Position numbers and translations under genes: made by a program. A stretch of DNA of 64,000 bases from Dasypus novemcinctus (lineage: Eukaryota > Chordata > Mammalia > Cingulata > Dasypodidae), in assembly GCF_030445035.2 (NCBI RefSeq), contig NC_080683.1:96309675-96373674 (forward strand), given 5' to 3'. The notes under the pieces are model-generated. The model was not told the DNA's origin and ran no database searches. It was given only the letters and a program-made list of their open reading frames with translations. This document shows positions 35,810 through 48,669 of this stretch, piece after piece (the stretch's first letter is position 1; every line of letters starts with the position of its first letter).

Positions 35810-36240
35810 AGACTCTTGCCTCATCTGGCCCCTGCCCACCTTGTTTAGCTCATCCCATGCCAGTCTTCTCTTTAGCTATTCTGGCTTCCGTCGGTTCCTA
35901 GAACTAAGTTCTTTCTCAGGGCCTTTGCACTTGTTTCCTTTTCCTGGAATACTGTCTTCTCAGCTCTTAGCATGGCTGATTCCTTCTCTTCTCCCTATAT
36001 TCACTTGAATTATACTTTCTCAGGGAGGCCAAAAGTTAATACACCTTGCTATTCTCCATCACAGCTCCCTTTTAGTTTCTATCACAGCATTTATCATAAT
36101 CAGAAAGTTTTTGTTTATATATTTCATTTAAATGTTTATTCAAATTAAAGACCCATGGAGACAATGGCAATATCTATCTTGTTCACTGTTGCATCCCCAC
36201 TTCATAGTAGAGTGTCTAGTGTGGTAAGAATTATTAAATA
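35810..36240 (+). repeat. L2 fragment
   Basis: Characteristic plus-strand L2 text: ctcagggcctttgcacttg, tttcctggaatactg, ctcagggaggccaaaag, then the tail atcttgttcactgttgcatcccc and tagagtgtctagtgtgg. Confidence 0.8.
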
Positions 36241-36244
36241 ACCC

Positions 36245-36776
36245 AAATCAACCTGGGGCAAAAAGAACCCAGTTCTGGAAGTAATATTTCTGTAGGAAAA
36301 TGAAGGAATTAACTGCCCATCTTAACCGCAGCCTATCAGTTCTGTAAAATGAATATTAGAACCTGCCCCCTTTGGAAGAAAGGAGCAGCAAACCAGATAA
36401 GAAGATAGTTTGTCATCATGCTGATTAGTCAACTCCTCTGGATGTTGGCTGGAGAGACCTGTTGGGAACACTGCCTTCAGCAGGGAGCTGAAAACAAAGC
36501 AACATAACCCTTGAGGGCGGCACATTTGCCCATGGCAAGGGGTTTAAGAAGGGTTGGGTTATGGCTGGAATGAATTGTAGAATGTGAAACTTCTTTTGGA
36601 TTGGTTGTGAAAGTATTGGTGAGGAGGTTTTCAGTTCTAATCAAAATAATTAGAGGCTAAAAGAAAGACAACAAAATTTCCCAGTTTGCTTAAATATATC
36701 TCTGGATAGAGAAGTCTTACACATGGAAAAAATACAACAGAGTTAAGAGCAAAAACAAAGTAAAATAAGGATGCAA
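36245..36776. other. No recognised feature
   Basis: Intergenic DNA with no confident gene or repeat. Confidence 0.35.
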
Positions 36777-36783
36777 ACTGATA

Positions 36784-38073
36784 TATGAACACCAATGTTT
36801 TAGAGGCATTATTCACTATTGCAAAAAATTGGAATCAACCCAAATGCCCCATCAACAGATGAATGGATAAACAAAATGTGGCATATACATACAATGGAAT
36901 ACTAATCAGCTATGAGAAGGAATACAGTACAAACACATGGGATAACATGAATGAATCTTGAGGACCTTATGTTGAGTGAAAGCAGGCCAAGCATTGAGGG
37001 ACAAATACTACATAACCTCTCTATATGAAATAAGCAAACCAAGCTGTCTCATTGAGTTAGAGACAGGATGATAGGCTTACAGGCAATTGGCGGGGAGAGG
37101 AAGGTTGTGAGCTGACACCTACATGGGTGATAAAGTGGAGTAAGTGGAAGGGATAAGATGGGGGCATAGGGATACTACTGGATGGGGCTTTGCAGGTTTG
37201 ACGGGATCTAGGGTTGGGAGGATGGGTCAGATGGCCCAAGGAATTAGGCAAAGGGTTGGGGGAAACAGTTGAACATGGGAGATTTTTGGGTATGGGGTTA
37301 AAACAATAATGTTGAGAAAACTCTTTAGAAAATATAATAAGGAAAGATTACCTGTTTAAAGTTCTTAAGGGGGGGCATCTGGCACAGGAATGGGGCAGCC
37401 TTCTAGGGAGTATGTGGAGGCTCATCTTGTCATAGTGTTTTGTATCATTGGGTGGAGACCCATACAATGAGTGGGAAGGTGTACCCACATTCTGGGGAGG
37501 CCTGATGTTCTCAAACAGAGGGATTTATGTCTCTCAAGAGAATTGGTAGCTCCCAGTGGGGGAGAACAGTCTAGTGTGTCAAGCCCTCAGCATTGTTGCA
37601 AGTGTCTGTGAATCTGGTTCTTCAAGCAGTGAAGCTTAGTTGTCATTGGGGGCCCTGAGGGGAGAGGGAGAGAGGAATAGAATAAATGGAAGCAGGGTAC
37701 CTGGGGGGCAATGGAAATGTTCCACAAGATCGTGCAATGATGGATATAGGACATGCTAAATTTCGCCAAAAATGTATACAAGTTTATAGGCTAAAATGTA
37801 AACCATAATGTAACTAAAAATTTAAAAATTTAGAAAATCATACAGTCTAAAATATAAACCATAATGTAAACCAAAATGGAACCATATTTGATAGCTATGT
37901 TTCAATATCTGTACATCAGCTGCAACAAATATAACATGAATATGTAAAAAGATCATAGCTGGGGAAGGGGGAAAAGGGTTTGATGTTGGATATATGGGAG
38001 TCCTCTATATTGTATATGTGACTTTACTGTGATCTAAAACTTTTTTGAAGACAAAATTAAAAATTAAAAAAAA
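36784..38073 (+). mobile_element. LINE-1-like 3' end, family A
   Basis: It starts near the L1 text attgcaaaaaattggaatcaaccc and gatgaatggataaacaaaatgtgg, which overlaps the C-terminal region of L1 ORF2 but is full of stops. It continues as a G-rich 3' region and ends gtgactttactgtgatctaaaac...aaattaaaaaaaaaa. A short possible duplication aaggatg lies at 36777-36783 and 38074-38080. Confidence 0.75.
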
Positions 38074-38319
38074 AAGGATGTATACACTGAGGAAGAAATG
38101 AAAGAAATTGCCTTGCCATTGTTCACATAGGGCAACCCCTATTGCAGTGATGAAAGGCAAAACATCAAAAACAAAGTTTTATGATATTTTTCATTTTTTA
38201 ATACCCCAATTTATTTTTACTTAATTTTAGTTTTTCTAGATTAGTATGTATTCTATTTCTAATCTTTAAACCTGTCATTACTATTTCATTTTCCTATTAA
38301 TTGAATTTGGCAATATAAG

Positions 38320-39955
38320 AGGCTTCAGTTTTGAAGTTTTGGACCACAGAGGGTTTTGTCTATGGTCGAATGCTCTATGGAGGAATGCTGGTGTGGGGTA
38401 TTATTGGTGGGGGACACATGGTTGGGAGGGAGTTCTCCAGGGCATATATATTGGGTATATAAAAATGTTCAGATATTCATTGGGTATTTTCATAGTAGTT
38501 ACAGTTACAAATGACAATTGAGGGAGTGCTGAGTTCCTAGCCAGGGGAACTCTGTTACATTCCCCAATGGAACAGCAACAATCCCCCAAGTGCAAGGGCA
38601 AAGGCCAGTGAAGAAGGACGGTGCAATGATGAGCCCTTGATACTGATAAATATGCTTATGAGCCTGTGTGCCTGAAATTTCAATTAGACCTAAAGCTGCA
38701 GGGTGCCTAGAGTTATCTGCTGAGGGCCTCCATGTTGCTCAAATGTGGCCACTCTCTAAGCCAAACTCAGCATGTAAATGCATTACCTTCCCCCCAGCAT
38801 GGGGCATGACTCCCAGGGATGAGCCTCCCTGGAACAGAGGGATTTCTACCAATCAATAACTGGTGATGCAACTAGAAAAAGACCTTGAATAAAAGGGAGA
38901 AATGGTAAAGACAAGTGAGTTTATATGGCTAAGAGTCTTCAAAAGAGTCAGGAGGTCATCAGAGGGGTCATGCTTATTCACGCCTCACTGGATCCCAGAG
39001 ACAGCCAAAGTAGATACAACCCCAGGTACTGCTGCTTCTGAGGGCTACAGAGATACACAGTTTCTATGGTCATGGCAGTTGGCTCTGGAGTTCAGTGTCT
39101 TGTCAGTGGGCCCCACTTTGGAATTTGTGTTCCTGAGTATTATGGAGTTGGACTCAGATGTGACCTTTCTACACATGTCTCTTCTGTCATTTTTACTGAA
39201 CCTGTGGTTGGTGCTGGGATTGGTGTATACCCAGGAGACTAGAATCTCTGGACTGGCCATGTGCCAACTGGGCCCTAAGCCCCAGCAAAGTTGCAACTTC
39301 TACTCTCCAGTTTGTTGGCCTTACCCATGTCAGCTAACAGGGAGGTGAAGATGGTCAACCATCACAACAGGGAAATGAGAGCACCTACAACTCCAAGCAG
39401 GAGAATCACATCTATCAACCATGTGGGATCTAAGACCCCTCTCAATATAGAGGTGGAGTGGACATCACTATCCCAGGGTCCACAGGATGGAGAAATAGGA
39501 TATGGATTAGAGTAGACTTAATGGTATTCTACTATAGAACTATTGTGACTAGTAACAGAAAAAACTGTAGCACTGATGTAGAGAAAGTGGCCATGGTAGT
39601 TGCTGAGGGCAGGGAGAGGGAAGAAGAGATGTGATGGGGGGGCATTTTTGGGACTTGGAATTGTCCTAAATGATATTGTAGGGACAGATGCTGGACATTA
39701 CATACACTGCCATAATCCCCTGAATGTACAGGGGGCTAGTGTAAACTACAATGTGAACTATAATCCAAGTGGTGCAGCAGTGCTCCAAGATGTATTTCCC
39801 AAACGCAATGAATGTGCCACTATGATGGAGAAGGTTGTTGATGTGGGAGGAGTAGGGTGGGGTAGAGTGTGGGGTATGTGGGGACCTCTTATATTTTTTA
39901 ATGTAACATTTTTTGTGATCTATGATTCTTCAAAAAAATACAATTAAAAAATAAA
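38320..39955 (+). mobile_element. LINE-like 3' end, family B
   Basis: Matches in reverse complement to 31799-32913, and its last 400 bp to 44819-45195 and 25009-25153. It ends tgtaacattttttgtgatctatgattcttcaaaaaaatacaattaaaaaataaa. The sense frame 38902-39348 is open for 148 codons and resembles the frame in the 32.5-kb copy. The left boundary is not clear; 38080-38320 between the two LINEs is unassigned. Confidence 0.7.
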
Positions 39956-39959
39956 TGCT

Positions 39960-40970
39960 CATAAAAAAACACCAAAGTAAAATAAATAATACAAATCATT
40001 CTCCACTTTCTTTCCCACTAATTGCTCAACATTATAAACTAAGGACACATGGATATAATAGAATATTATAGATCCCTTAAAATTATTAATGTGTGCATTT
40101 TATCTATAAACATGGAATAAGACATGATATGTGAAAATAGTAAAAAATGCAATCATCTATGCACTGTAATTTTTAATGTGAAAATATGTATTCATGTGAA
40201 TAAGTATTTAAAGTAATGTTCAAAATGATAAGAGCTATGTTGGAGTGGTAGCTATTGGGATCTTTATCTTAAGGTCCTTTATACTATGGTACTTTTTAAA
40301 TTTAAAAAGTCCTGAGATTTCTTTAAGAACTCATATGTAGACAACAGCGTTATGAGCACAGTCTTTTATTACACTTTGTGGTCGGTTGTTACAGAATCCT
40401 ATGTCTGGATTCTGATAAGCGGAAACTCTTTGTGCCGCAACATATCCATGCTATTTTGTTCATTTTCATTATGATGTTTAACTGGTTTGGCTAAGATTTT
40501 CTAAGAATATACACCTACATTTAGGTCTGTGTTTATGTAGATGTAGTCCCTGAAATTATCTGGAGAGTCACCATAGAAATCATGCATGTGATTGGGTTTA
40601 AAAGGTCTATATATTAATTATATTGAAGAGAAGAGCTTGGGAAAGGAGTTTCTGCCAAAAAAGAGCAGGTTTCATTTCTAAACCAAAGTATTAGAGTCAG
40701 TGCCAGGAGAGCACTTCAGAGTCCTGATTTTCATTACCAATGATATTGTCTTGCAATTCTGCTTCTGTCTATGCAAGCCACTGCTCCTCTCAAGGTAGTT
40801 TATTCATTCATTCTTTCTTTTTTTTTTCAATATATACTATGCACCAGGATATCTGGTAGGTGCTGGAAATACAAATAGGAAAATATATCACCCCCACCCT
40901 CAGTGAGCTCATTGCCTAGAAGCTTTTCTCTAGCCTCTCATGTGACTGTGGTGGCATGACCTACTGTCTA
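39960..40970. other. No recognised feature
   Basis: A+T-rich intergenic sequence, with a T run near 40808-40827. No gene or clear repeat. Confidence 0.35.
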
Positions 40971-40974
40971 GGAC

Positions 40975-41625
40975 ACTTCCCATCCCCCCACTCCCCAGCC
41001 CCTGGCAACCACTAACCTACTTACTATTTCTATGGATTTGCTTATTCGGGACTTTTCATATAAATGGAATCATACAATATGTGGTTGTTGTGTCTGGCTT
41101 CTTTGACTTGGGATAAAGTTTTCAACATTCATTCATGTTGTAGCATAAATCAGCTCTTTATTTCTTTTTATGACTGAATACTATTCCAATATATGGTTAT
41201 AACACATTTTGCTTATCTATCAATTGATTTACATTTGGGTTGTTTCCACCTTTTGGCTATTATGAATAGTGTTGCCATGAACATTTGTGTTCAAGTTTTT
41301 GTGTGGTCATATGTTTTCAGTTTCCTTCAAGTGGGATTACTGGGTCATATGGTAACTCTGTTTAAACTTTTGAGGAACTGTTTCCGAAGCAGAAACATCA
41401 TTTTACAACACCCTCAGCAACTGTCCGAGGGTTCTACTTTCTCTCCATTCTTGCCAACACTTTTTATTCTTGTGAAGTAGTATCGCATATAGATTTTGAT
41501 TTGCACCATAATGCTAAATATGTTAAGTATCTTTTCATGTGCTTATTAGCCATTTGTATATCTTCTTTGGAGAAATATTTATTCAAATCCTCTGCCTACT
41601 TTTATTTTTTAAATAGATATTTATT
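40975..41625 (-). mobile_element. Old LINE-1 3' region, minus strand
   Basis: Reverse-complement L1 tail text: tctatggatttgcttattc, cataaatggaatcatacaat, tgactgaatactattccaatat, tgttgccatgaacatttgtg, gtgggattactgggtcatatgg. A paralogous stretch is at 46390-47140. Confidence 0.8.
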
Positions 41626-41629
41626 TAAT

Positions 41630-43505
41630 GTTTCAAATGATTTATAAGTAATTCTCTTTTCTAAATATTTCTGATGGTGCCCATTATTCCACTGAACATA
41701 TTTCAACTGGTCACAAAGAAATTATTAACTCTACAGCTCACATAAAATTGAATTATAACATTGCAACAATATCTAGAGATAGTTCATTCACTAGCCATTT
41801 ATTCAGTTGCTGTTATTTTGCAGGCACTGAGGTTAGTGCATGGAATAAAACATAACCCATACTACTAATAATGATGCTGTGATTACCCCACAGAAACTGG
41901 ATGGACTCCTATCCAATTTTTATTTGGATGTTGAGACTGTTGATACCACACATACACCAAGAAGGCATAAAAGGTTCATTACTCACAGAATGAGGCTTTC
42001 TGAGTAGAGCAGGTTGGGCTTCCCAAGCTGTCTGAAATGGCTTTCTAGAGCTGGGAAAGGAGACAGGCTTGGGGTTCTAGGGGATTATAAGGTGTGTTCA
42101 GGGTAATAGTTGCCCCATGTAGGCCAGTGCTTTGTGAAGTTTGAATTTCCCATCAGCACCAAAGGAGAGAGTATCAGCTTTCTTATTGGCTTGCCCAATA
42201 TGGGGGCAAAAGGAGGAAGGGAAGCGGTGGGGCTTGAAAATGATCAGCAGTCAAACATCAAAAATAGAGTCATACTCTGTACTACAAATCTCAGTCCAGT
42301 GGAAGTGAAAAATAGGCAACCAAATAAGAATATTCCAAGGTGAAAATCGCCCACAGTCCTATGCAAGCCCAGAAAAAGGAATGTCCAGATGCTTGTAGAA
42401 ATTATGAAGGACTTCATGAAAGTGACATTGACCTGAATCTAGAAAGTAAGAAGAATCCCACAAGGCAGAGAAGGATTGGGAAGAAAGAATGTTCAGACTT
42501 AGAGATCAGCACTTGGAAAAGCATGGAGGTATGAAAGTGCATGCTATATTCTGAAATCAATCAGTAGTCCCTTTGTAGAGAGTAATTGGCATTTGAAAAT
42601 GGGATGTCTGGGGGTTGGGAGCAGGAGCGTCTGGAAAGGGTTTGAATTAGAATGTGAACGACATTGTAAGCCATTCTATATGTTTTGATTCTATCCCTTG
42701 GAAAATGGGAAAGCCTCAAAGTTTTTAAGTAGAAAGAAGACATAATTACATTTCCATTTTATGAATATTCTTCAGGTCTTATAGATTGCAGAATTGGAGA
42801 GGAAAGAGTTGGAGGCTCTTGGAGAGGGAAGAGGTGGTGACTGGGTGGGAAACTACTGCAAGGTCCAAGCAGAATATGAGGCCTAAACTGAGCCCAGGGG
42901 ATGGCAGGGGTATGGATTCAAGAGCCCAAGTCAGTGGACCAGTTTGGATGTGAGGGAAGGGAAGAAATTGTCTCTTGGAAATTTTAACTTGGACTAAGGA
43001 TCAAGAATGATGACCAGATTTCCAATTTTGGTAACTGTGTAGATAGTGGATCCTTTAATGGGGACAAGAAATATAGAGGGGGAGGGACCGAGAAATACTG
43101 AAATCCATGTAGGATATGTTGAATTAGAGGTGGTTATGTTTCCTGGCTAGTACTTTCCATAGAAAGCTGAAAAAGGCCATATTGCAGCACATTAAAATTT
43201 GAATACATTTTATAATCACTTCCTAACCTATATGACCTTCTCCACAAATATTTACCTCAGAGGTTGTATCAGTTCTGTTGCTGCTTCCAGAAGCCCCAGT
43301 GCTTTGGAACTTGTCTGTGACTCAAAAGTGATAGCTCATTTTAATATAACTCTACAGTTTATGAAGCACTTGCCTTGACTTAGGTGAACCTTAAAACAAC
43401 CCTACAGTGTATACTGTAGAGTTATTACTGTTGGTCAGCAGGAGAGACACCTAAAGAGTTGTCAACCCACTCCAGTACTGGTGTTGGAGTTGTCAACAGA
43501 AGCAT
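41630..43505. other. No gene; old repeat at about 42400-43140
   Basis: The central part (ggaaaagcatggaggtatgaaagtg, ttgtaagccattctatat, aggatcaagaatgatgacc) looks like the decayed mammalian repeat seen at 4800-5700. The remainder is unassigned intergenic DNA. Confidence 0.35.
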
Positions 43506-43508
43506 GAC

Positions 43509-43972
43509 TGTTTTAGTTTCCTAGGCTGCTTAAAGCAGATACCATGAAATGGGTTGGCTTAAACAATGGGAAGCTATTAGTGTATAGTCTGAGGCCAAGA
43601 AAATGTCCAGATCAAGGTACCATCCAGGGATGTTTTCTTCCTGAGGACCAGCTGCTGGTGATCCTTGGCTCCTCTGCCGTATGGCAAGGCACATGGCAGC
43701 GTCTGCTGGTCTCTCCTGTCTCTTCCAGATGTCATTGGTTAAGTGTCTTGTTTCTGTAGCTTTCTCTCTCTTTCTCGTTTCTCTCTCTCTCTATTCATTC
43801 TGTTTATAAAGGACTCCAGTAATAAGATTAAGAGCCTTCTTGAACAACGTGAGTCGCTTCTTAATTGAAGTAGTCTCATCAAAAGGTTCTACTTACAATG
43901 GGTTTACATTCACGAGAATGGATTAGATTAAAGAACATGTTTTCCTGGGGTACGTACAGCCTCAAACGGCCA
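43509..43972 (-). mobile_element. MaLR-like LTR, minus strand, 5-bp TSD
   Basis: Bounded TGTTTTAGTTTCCT...AAACGGCCA and flanked by atgac (43504-43508) and gtgac (43973-43977). A CT-rich microsatellite-like stretch occupies about 43756-43797. Confidence 0.72.
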
Positions 43973-43979
43973 GTGACCC

Positions 43980-44800
43980 ACACAGTCCTGGATGGAACCA
44001 TGTTTTACTCACATAAAGAAGAGACAGCGCAAGGTTGGCATCACTATTGGGTGTCAGTTCCCCATCTCCAAGGTCTTTTCCACATGCAGCACCACTCTTT
44101 TGTGTCCGCATGCTGCCACAGCAGAGGAGCCCAGCTCCCTCCCCTCCAGGGACAGATAACACCACCAGTGTGTGAGCTGAATGTTGTAAAACATGCCCTC
44201 TAGAGTCAGACTGTCTCCTGTGAATGTTTACATATGCTTGGGAAAATAGGGAAGGAAGGTACTGGCAGCCCTCATATCTGTTAGGCAGTTGTGTTTTATT
44301 TTGCTAGGCCAACACAACTGGTCCTGAGCACAGGATGTATTTGTGGGTCCCAGGGAAAGGCAGTAGGCCATGGCAGGACTGTCCCCTACCACAATTACCA
44401 TCTCTTCTGGATCACAAAACCGAGTCCAAGGTTGATTTCTCAACCTCACATCGTTAGGAAATGGAGGACTTGACTCCTTCTCTGTGATTAATCAAATTGA
44501 TTCTGCCTTTCTAGGACCTGGATGTTAGCTACCCCTGTGGGGTCCACCTCACAGTGCAGGTTTGGCAGGGAACGGGTTGAGAGGAACACACATGGCTGAA
44601 ATTTACCAGAATAAACATCAGTCAGGGACTCAGCTAAAAGAGAGGGAAGCAGATGGGGACCCTTGGGCCTTATGGGCAGTGTCCATTGAGAGTCAGTCAG
44701 GAAGAGATTAAATGATACCAAAGATGACTCGGATCCTTAGGCAAAAGCTGTTTGCCCTTTGATTTATTTTAGGTGACCTTATGGGTGTGGATGGCGCTGG
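43980..44800. other. No recognised feature
   Basis: G+C-intermediate intergenic DNA. Several short open frames exist on both strands, but none resembles a known family. Confidence 0.35.
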
Positions 44801-44818
44801 TCAGCTGGTTTTTAATTA

Positions 44819-45195
44819 TTTATTTAAAAATTTTTAAAAAAGATACTTGGATTACATAAATGTTACATAAAAAAATACAGGGGATTCCCACATGCTCTGC
44901 TCCCCACATCTCCCACACTTCCCTACATTAACAAAAACCCTCATTTGTGTGGTACATTGCAATTGATGAGCACATTTTGGACCACTGCCACCTAGCATGG
45001 ATTACAGGTTACACTGTAGTTCACACTCTCCCACGCAATTTTGTAAGTTATGACAAGATATACAATGTCCTATATCTGTCATTGCAATGTCATTCAGGAC
45101 AATTCCCAAGTCCCGAAAAAGCCCCCATATTATGCTTGTTCTTCCCTCTCTCTGCCCTCAGAACCTCCTGTGGCCACTGCCTCTGCATCAATGAC
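44819..45195 (-). mobile_element. 5'-truncated LINE 3' end, family B
   Basis: Minus-strand insertion beginning with the T-rich complement of the tail and containing the family B end (tgttacataaaaaaatacaggggattccc, ttacactgtagttcacactctccc, acaatgtcctatatctgtc). Imperfect duplications gctggtttttaatt / ggctatttttaatt flank it. Confidence 0.75.
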
Positions 45196-45211
45196 TGGCT
45201 ATTTTTAATTA

Positions 45212-45780
45212 AACCAAGAGTTTCCCACAGAGGCAGAGGAAAGTGTGATATTGAGCAATCAAGGATAATTCCTATTGTTTGTAATGGTGAAAGATTGGAA
45301 ACGATTTAATGTAAAATAATGCAAAAAATAGTAAACTATAGGTTGGGCAGCAGAAACTTAGTTATTCGAACTTTTGGGTCCCAGAGCAGGATTGCTTGGG
45401 TTTGAATTCTGGCTGCACAATTTACAAGCTATGTAATCTTGGGTAATTAATTTAACCAAAAGTTCTTCCTGTGTAAAATATGCTAATAAAATTACCGACC
45501 TAATAAACTTGATGTAAGTACTACATTACATAATATATATAAAGGGTTTAGAAAACTCAGTAATGGTTACCTATTATTTTTGTGGCAAATCATCTCAATT
45601 GACCTTTACATAACCATTTAAATTATGTTTCTGATGAGTTTGTAATAAGATGGCACAATTAAAAAATTTTAAGTATGTGAAAAACAGGATTGAGATTTAA
45701 ATATCATATATCACAGTTAAAAACAACTATAATAAGAAAAAAAGAGACTGGTAGAAACTTCTCTAAAAGTTATCAATTGT
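45212..45780 (+). repeat. MIR element (about 45365-45545) in otherwise plain sequence
   Basis: The plus-strand MIR core is readable: gggtttgaattctggctgcac, aagctatgtaatcttgggtaa, tgtgtaaaatatgctaataaaatt. The rest of the interval is A+T-rich and unassigned. Confidence 0.65.
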
Positions 45781-45792
45781 TGCTATTATTAT

Positions 45793-46388
45793 TTTTTTAG
45801 CATTTTAAAAATTCTTCCCCTCCTCCTCCCCCTCCTCCTCTGTCCCTTCTCCATCCCTCCCCTTGCTGTTTTTGCTGTCTGTGTCCATTTGCTGTGTGAT
45901 CTTCTCTATTTCTCTTTTTGTCTTCCTGCTCCTGGGGACCTCTGATGTGGAGAGAGGTTCCCTGTCAATTGCTCTACCTTAGTTCCTGGTCCCTGCTGCG
46001 CTTCGCCTTGACTCTCCCCTTCATCTCTCTTTTGTTGCTTTATCATCTTGCTGCAAGACTCACTTGTGCAGGTACTGGCTCACCGTGTGGGCACTTGGCT
46101 TGCTGTGCGGGCACTTGGCTCACTACATGGGCCCTGGCTTGCCATGTGGGAACTGGCTCACCACGTGGGCACTCACATGGACACTAGGCGCCACACGGAC
46201 ACTCACGCAGGGACTTGGCTCACCACATGGGCACTTGGCTATCCACGCAGGCACTCACATGGCCACTCAGCTCACCATGTGGGAACTCAGCTCGCCGTGT
46301 GGGCACTTGGCTCGCTGTGCAGGCATTTGGCTCACTGAGTGGGCACTTGGCTCATTGTGCAGGCACTCGGCTTGCCACGCAGGCACGC
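45793..46388 (-). mobile_element. tRNA-derived SINE with internal minisatellite
   Basis: The left part (C/T-rich tail, ctgtgtccatttgctgtgtga, gttgctttatcatcttgctg) is SINE-like in minus orientation. The right part (46070-46388) is a tandem array. Words tgctattatt (45781-45790) and tgctgttatt (46389-46398) may be the target duplication, with one mismatch. The insertion abuts the old L1 that starts at about 46390. Confidence 0.6.
46070..46388. repeat. 20-bp minisatellite, about 14-16 units
   Basis: Degenerate tandem units of the form ggctcaccgtgtgggcactt, mostly 19-20 bp, with some compound units of related 20-21-bp steps (cactcacatggacactaggc). Since three units make 60 bp, all three plus-strand frames can stay open, which explains overlapping open frames of 63-128 codons here. 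No protein is inferred. Confidence 0.85.
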
Positions 46389-46389
46389 T

Positions 46390-47140
46390 GCTGTTATTTT
46401 CAATAACAGCTTTATTGAGATTTAATTCACATTCAACTTTTTGTGTGTAATATTTAGTGACTTTAAGTATATTAAAAGGGCTGTGCAACCATCGGCACTA
46501 TCTAATTTTAATAAATTTTCATCAGCTTGAAAAGAAACCCTGTGCCCATAAGCCATTACTGCCCATCCCTTTGTCCCTCGCAGAACTAGACTACTTTGTG
46601 TCTCTATGGATTTGCTTATTCTGGAAATTTCATATAAATGGAATCATTTAATATGTGACTTTTTGTTTCTGGCTGCTTTCATTTAGCTTAATGTTTTCAA
46701 GGTTCATCCTTGTTGTAGCATGAATCAATACTTCATTCCTTTGTATGGCTGAAAAATATTCCATTGTATGGATATTATTTTTTTGTTTATTCATTCATTA
46801 GTTGGTAGATATTTGCTTTGCTTTGTTCCCACTTTTGGGATCTTATGAAGAATGCCGCTATGAATGTTTGTGTCCAAGTTTTTGTGTGGCCAAATTTTCA
46901 ATTCTCTTGGGTATTTATGTAGGTGTGAAATTGCTAGGTCATATGGTAATTCTATGTTTAACTTTCTGAGGACCTGCCATGCTGCTTTCCAAAGTGGCTG
47001 CATCACTTTACAATCCTATCAGCAATGTGTGAGTGCTCTAATTTCTCTACAACCTCACCAACACTTGTTATTGTCTGTCTTTTTTATTGTAGCCATCCTA
47101 ATGAGTGTGAAGTGGTATCTAATTGCAGAGTTGTAGTTGA
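46390..47140 (-). mobile_element. Old LINE-1 3' region, minus strand
   Basis: Reverse-complement L1 tail: acagctttattgagatttaattcac, ctgtgcaaccatcggcac, tctatggatttgcttattc, tatggctgaaaaatattcc, tttccaaagtggctgcatcac, catcctaatgagtgtgaagtgg. Confidence 0.85.
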
Positions 47141-47380
47141 GTGGAGAAATACATTTTAATGGAACAGTTTTTTGTTTTTTTTGCCTTTTAAAAAAGGAAC
47201 CTTAGATATATATGTGCAGTATGCAAGTTTCAGTTTGAATTCCATGTTCACTGATACTAAATAATCTCTAAAATTGAGTGATTCAGAAATGAACAAGACC
47301 CAAAGATATCAGAAAATCTGAAAAAAAAAAAAAAGGAAAATCTGGAATGGCATCCATATTGATTATAACTATTTTAGCAG

Positions 47381-47770
47381 GGAAGCGGATTTGGCCCAAC
47401 GGATAGGGCATCTGCCTACCACATGGGAGGTCCAGGGTCCAAACGGGTCTCCTGACCCATGTGATGTAGTGCTGATGTGCGCAAGGAGTGCCATGCCACT
47501 CAAGGGTGTCCCTCGTGCAAGGAGTGCGCCCCGTAAGGATAGCCACCCAGCGTGAAAAAAGTGTGCAGCCTGCCTAGGAAGGGCACTGCATACACGGAGA
47601 GCTGACGCAGCAAGATGACGCTACAGAACGAGACAGATTCCAGGTGCCACTGACAAGAATACAAATGGACACAGAAGAACATACAGTGAATGGACACAGA
47701 GAGCAGACAACTGGGTGGGGGGTGCAAGGAAGGGGAGAGAAATAAATAAAAAATAAATCTTAAAAAAAAA
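47381..47770 (+). mobile_element. Armadillo-type SINE (long form)
   Basis: Plus-strand copy starting GGAAGCGGATTTGGCCCAACGG (A-box region), B-box-like GGGTCCAAACG, tail AAATAAATAAAAAATAAATCTTAAAAAAAAA. Perfect duplications attttagcag at 47371-47380 and 47771-47780. The head and body have several small deletions. Confidence 0.93.
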
Positions 47771-47780
47771 ATTTTAGCAG

Positions 47781-48525
47781 TACATTCTAGTGAAGACCTT
47801 TAAGATATTTGCAATCATTGATTGATTATTTGCTCTCCAAGTGTAGATTAACCATCACTGTATCACTTATATCTGGCTTCATGCTAAAAAGATTAGAAAG
47901 GTAATTGGAGTGAGAATAATGGAAATGCAAAGTGATTTCTCAAAAAGGCATGAAGATCTGAACCGTCAATGAAACAGAACAGTGCCAGTTCTCGGCTTTG
48001 CCAAGGAAAGTGCTGCAGAACTTAACAGAATTGGTCTCTTTATTATCCTTTCTAAGTAGATTATTTGTTGCTTTGAAGCACAACTCTTCACTGTAAGAGT
48101 GAATTCATGGGTCCACCTCCTAGGAAAACTGTTTGCTCTCTTTCTCAGTGGGAATGGGGAGCTTTATAGAAGCATCAGAGGAAACTTCAGCCTCAGTGAC
48201 CACCAGAAAGAAATGGAAAACGACTCCAGGGGCACATTTGCATTGAGGGCTACTAGGGGAATCCAGGTATCACTGGTCTAACAAGAGCAATCTCCCTGTG
48301 TAAACTTCTGTTATTTATACTGACAAGGTGATTGCGGTTCACACTTTTTGCAGTGTATATAGATGCTTAGATCGTGGAATCTTTGGGGAGATAGAGAAGT
48401 ATTAGAAATATGGGTGAAGTAGTGTTTAAAAAATGCTGAAGAAATATATCCAGAAACATTTGTTTCTTCTCTATTCTATTTTTAATTTGTTCCCTTCTAA
48501 GTCATCCATTTGCTTATTGTGGGAT
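47781..48525. other. No recognised feature
   Basis: Intergenic sequence with no confident gene or repeat. Confidence 0.35.
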
Positions 48526-48535
48526 TACATTACAG

Positions 48536-48536
<1 letters not shown>

Positions 48537-48588
<52 letters not shown>

Positions 48589-48669
48589 GTATCTATCTAT
48601 CTATCTATCTATTTATCTATGTATGTATGTATCTATCTATCTATCTATCTATGTATCTATGTATGTATG

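Noticed and set aside
46070-46388. CRISPR-like repeat array
   Set aside because: Units are head-to-tail without unique spacers of constant length and the context is mammalian. It is a minisatellite.
46064-46450. 128-residue open frame with repeated His-Leu-Gly-Thr-Trp-Leu motifs
   Set aside because: It is an artefact of a 20-bp tandem array, which keeps several frames open at once.
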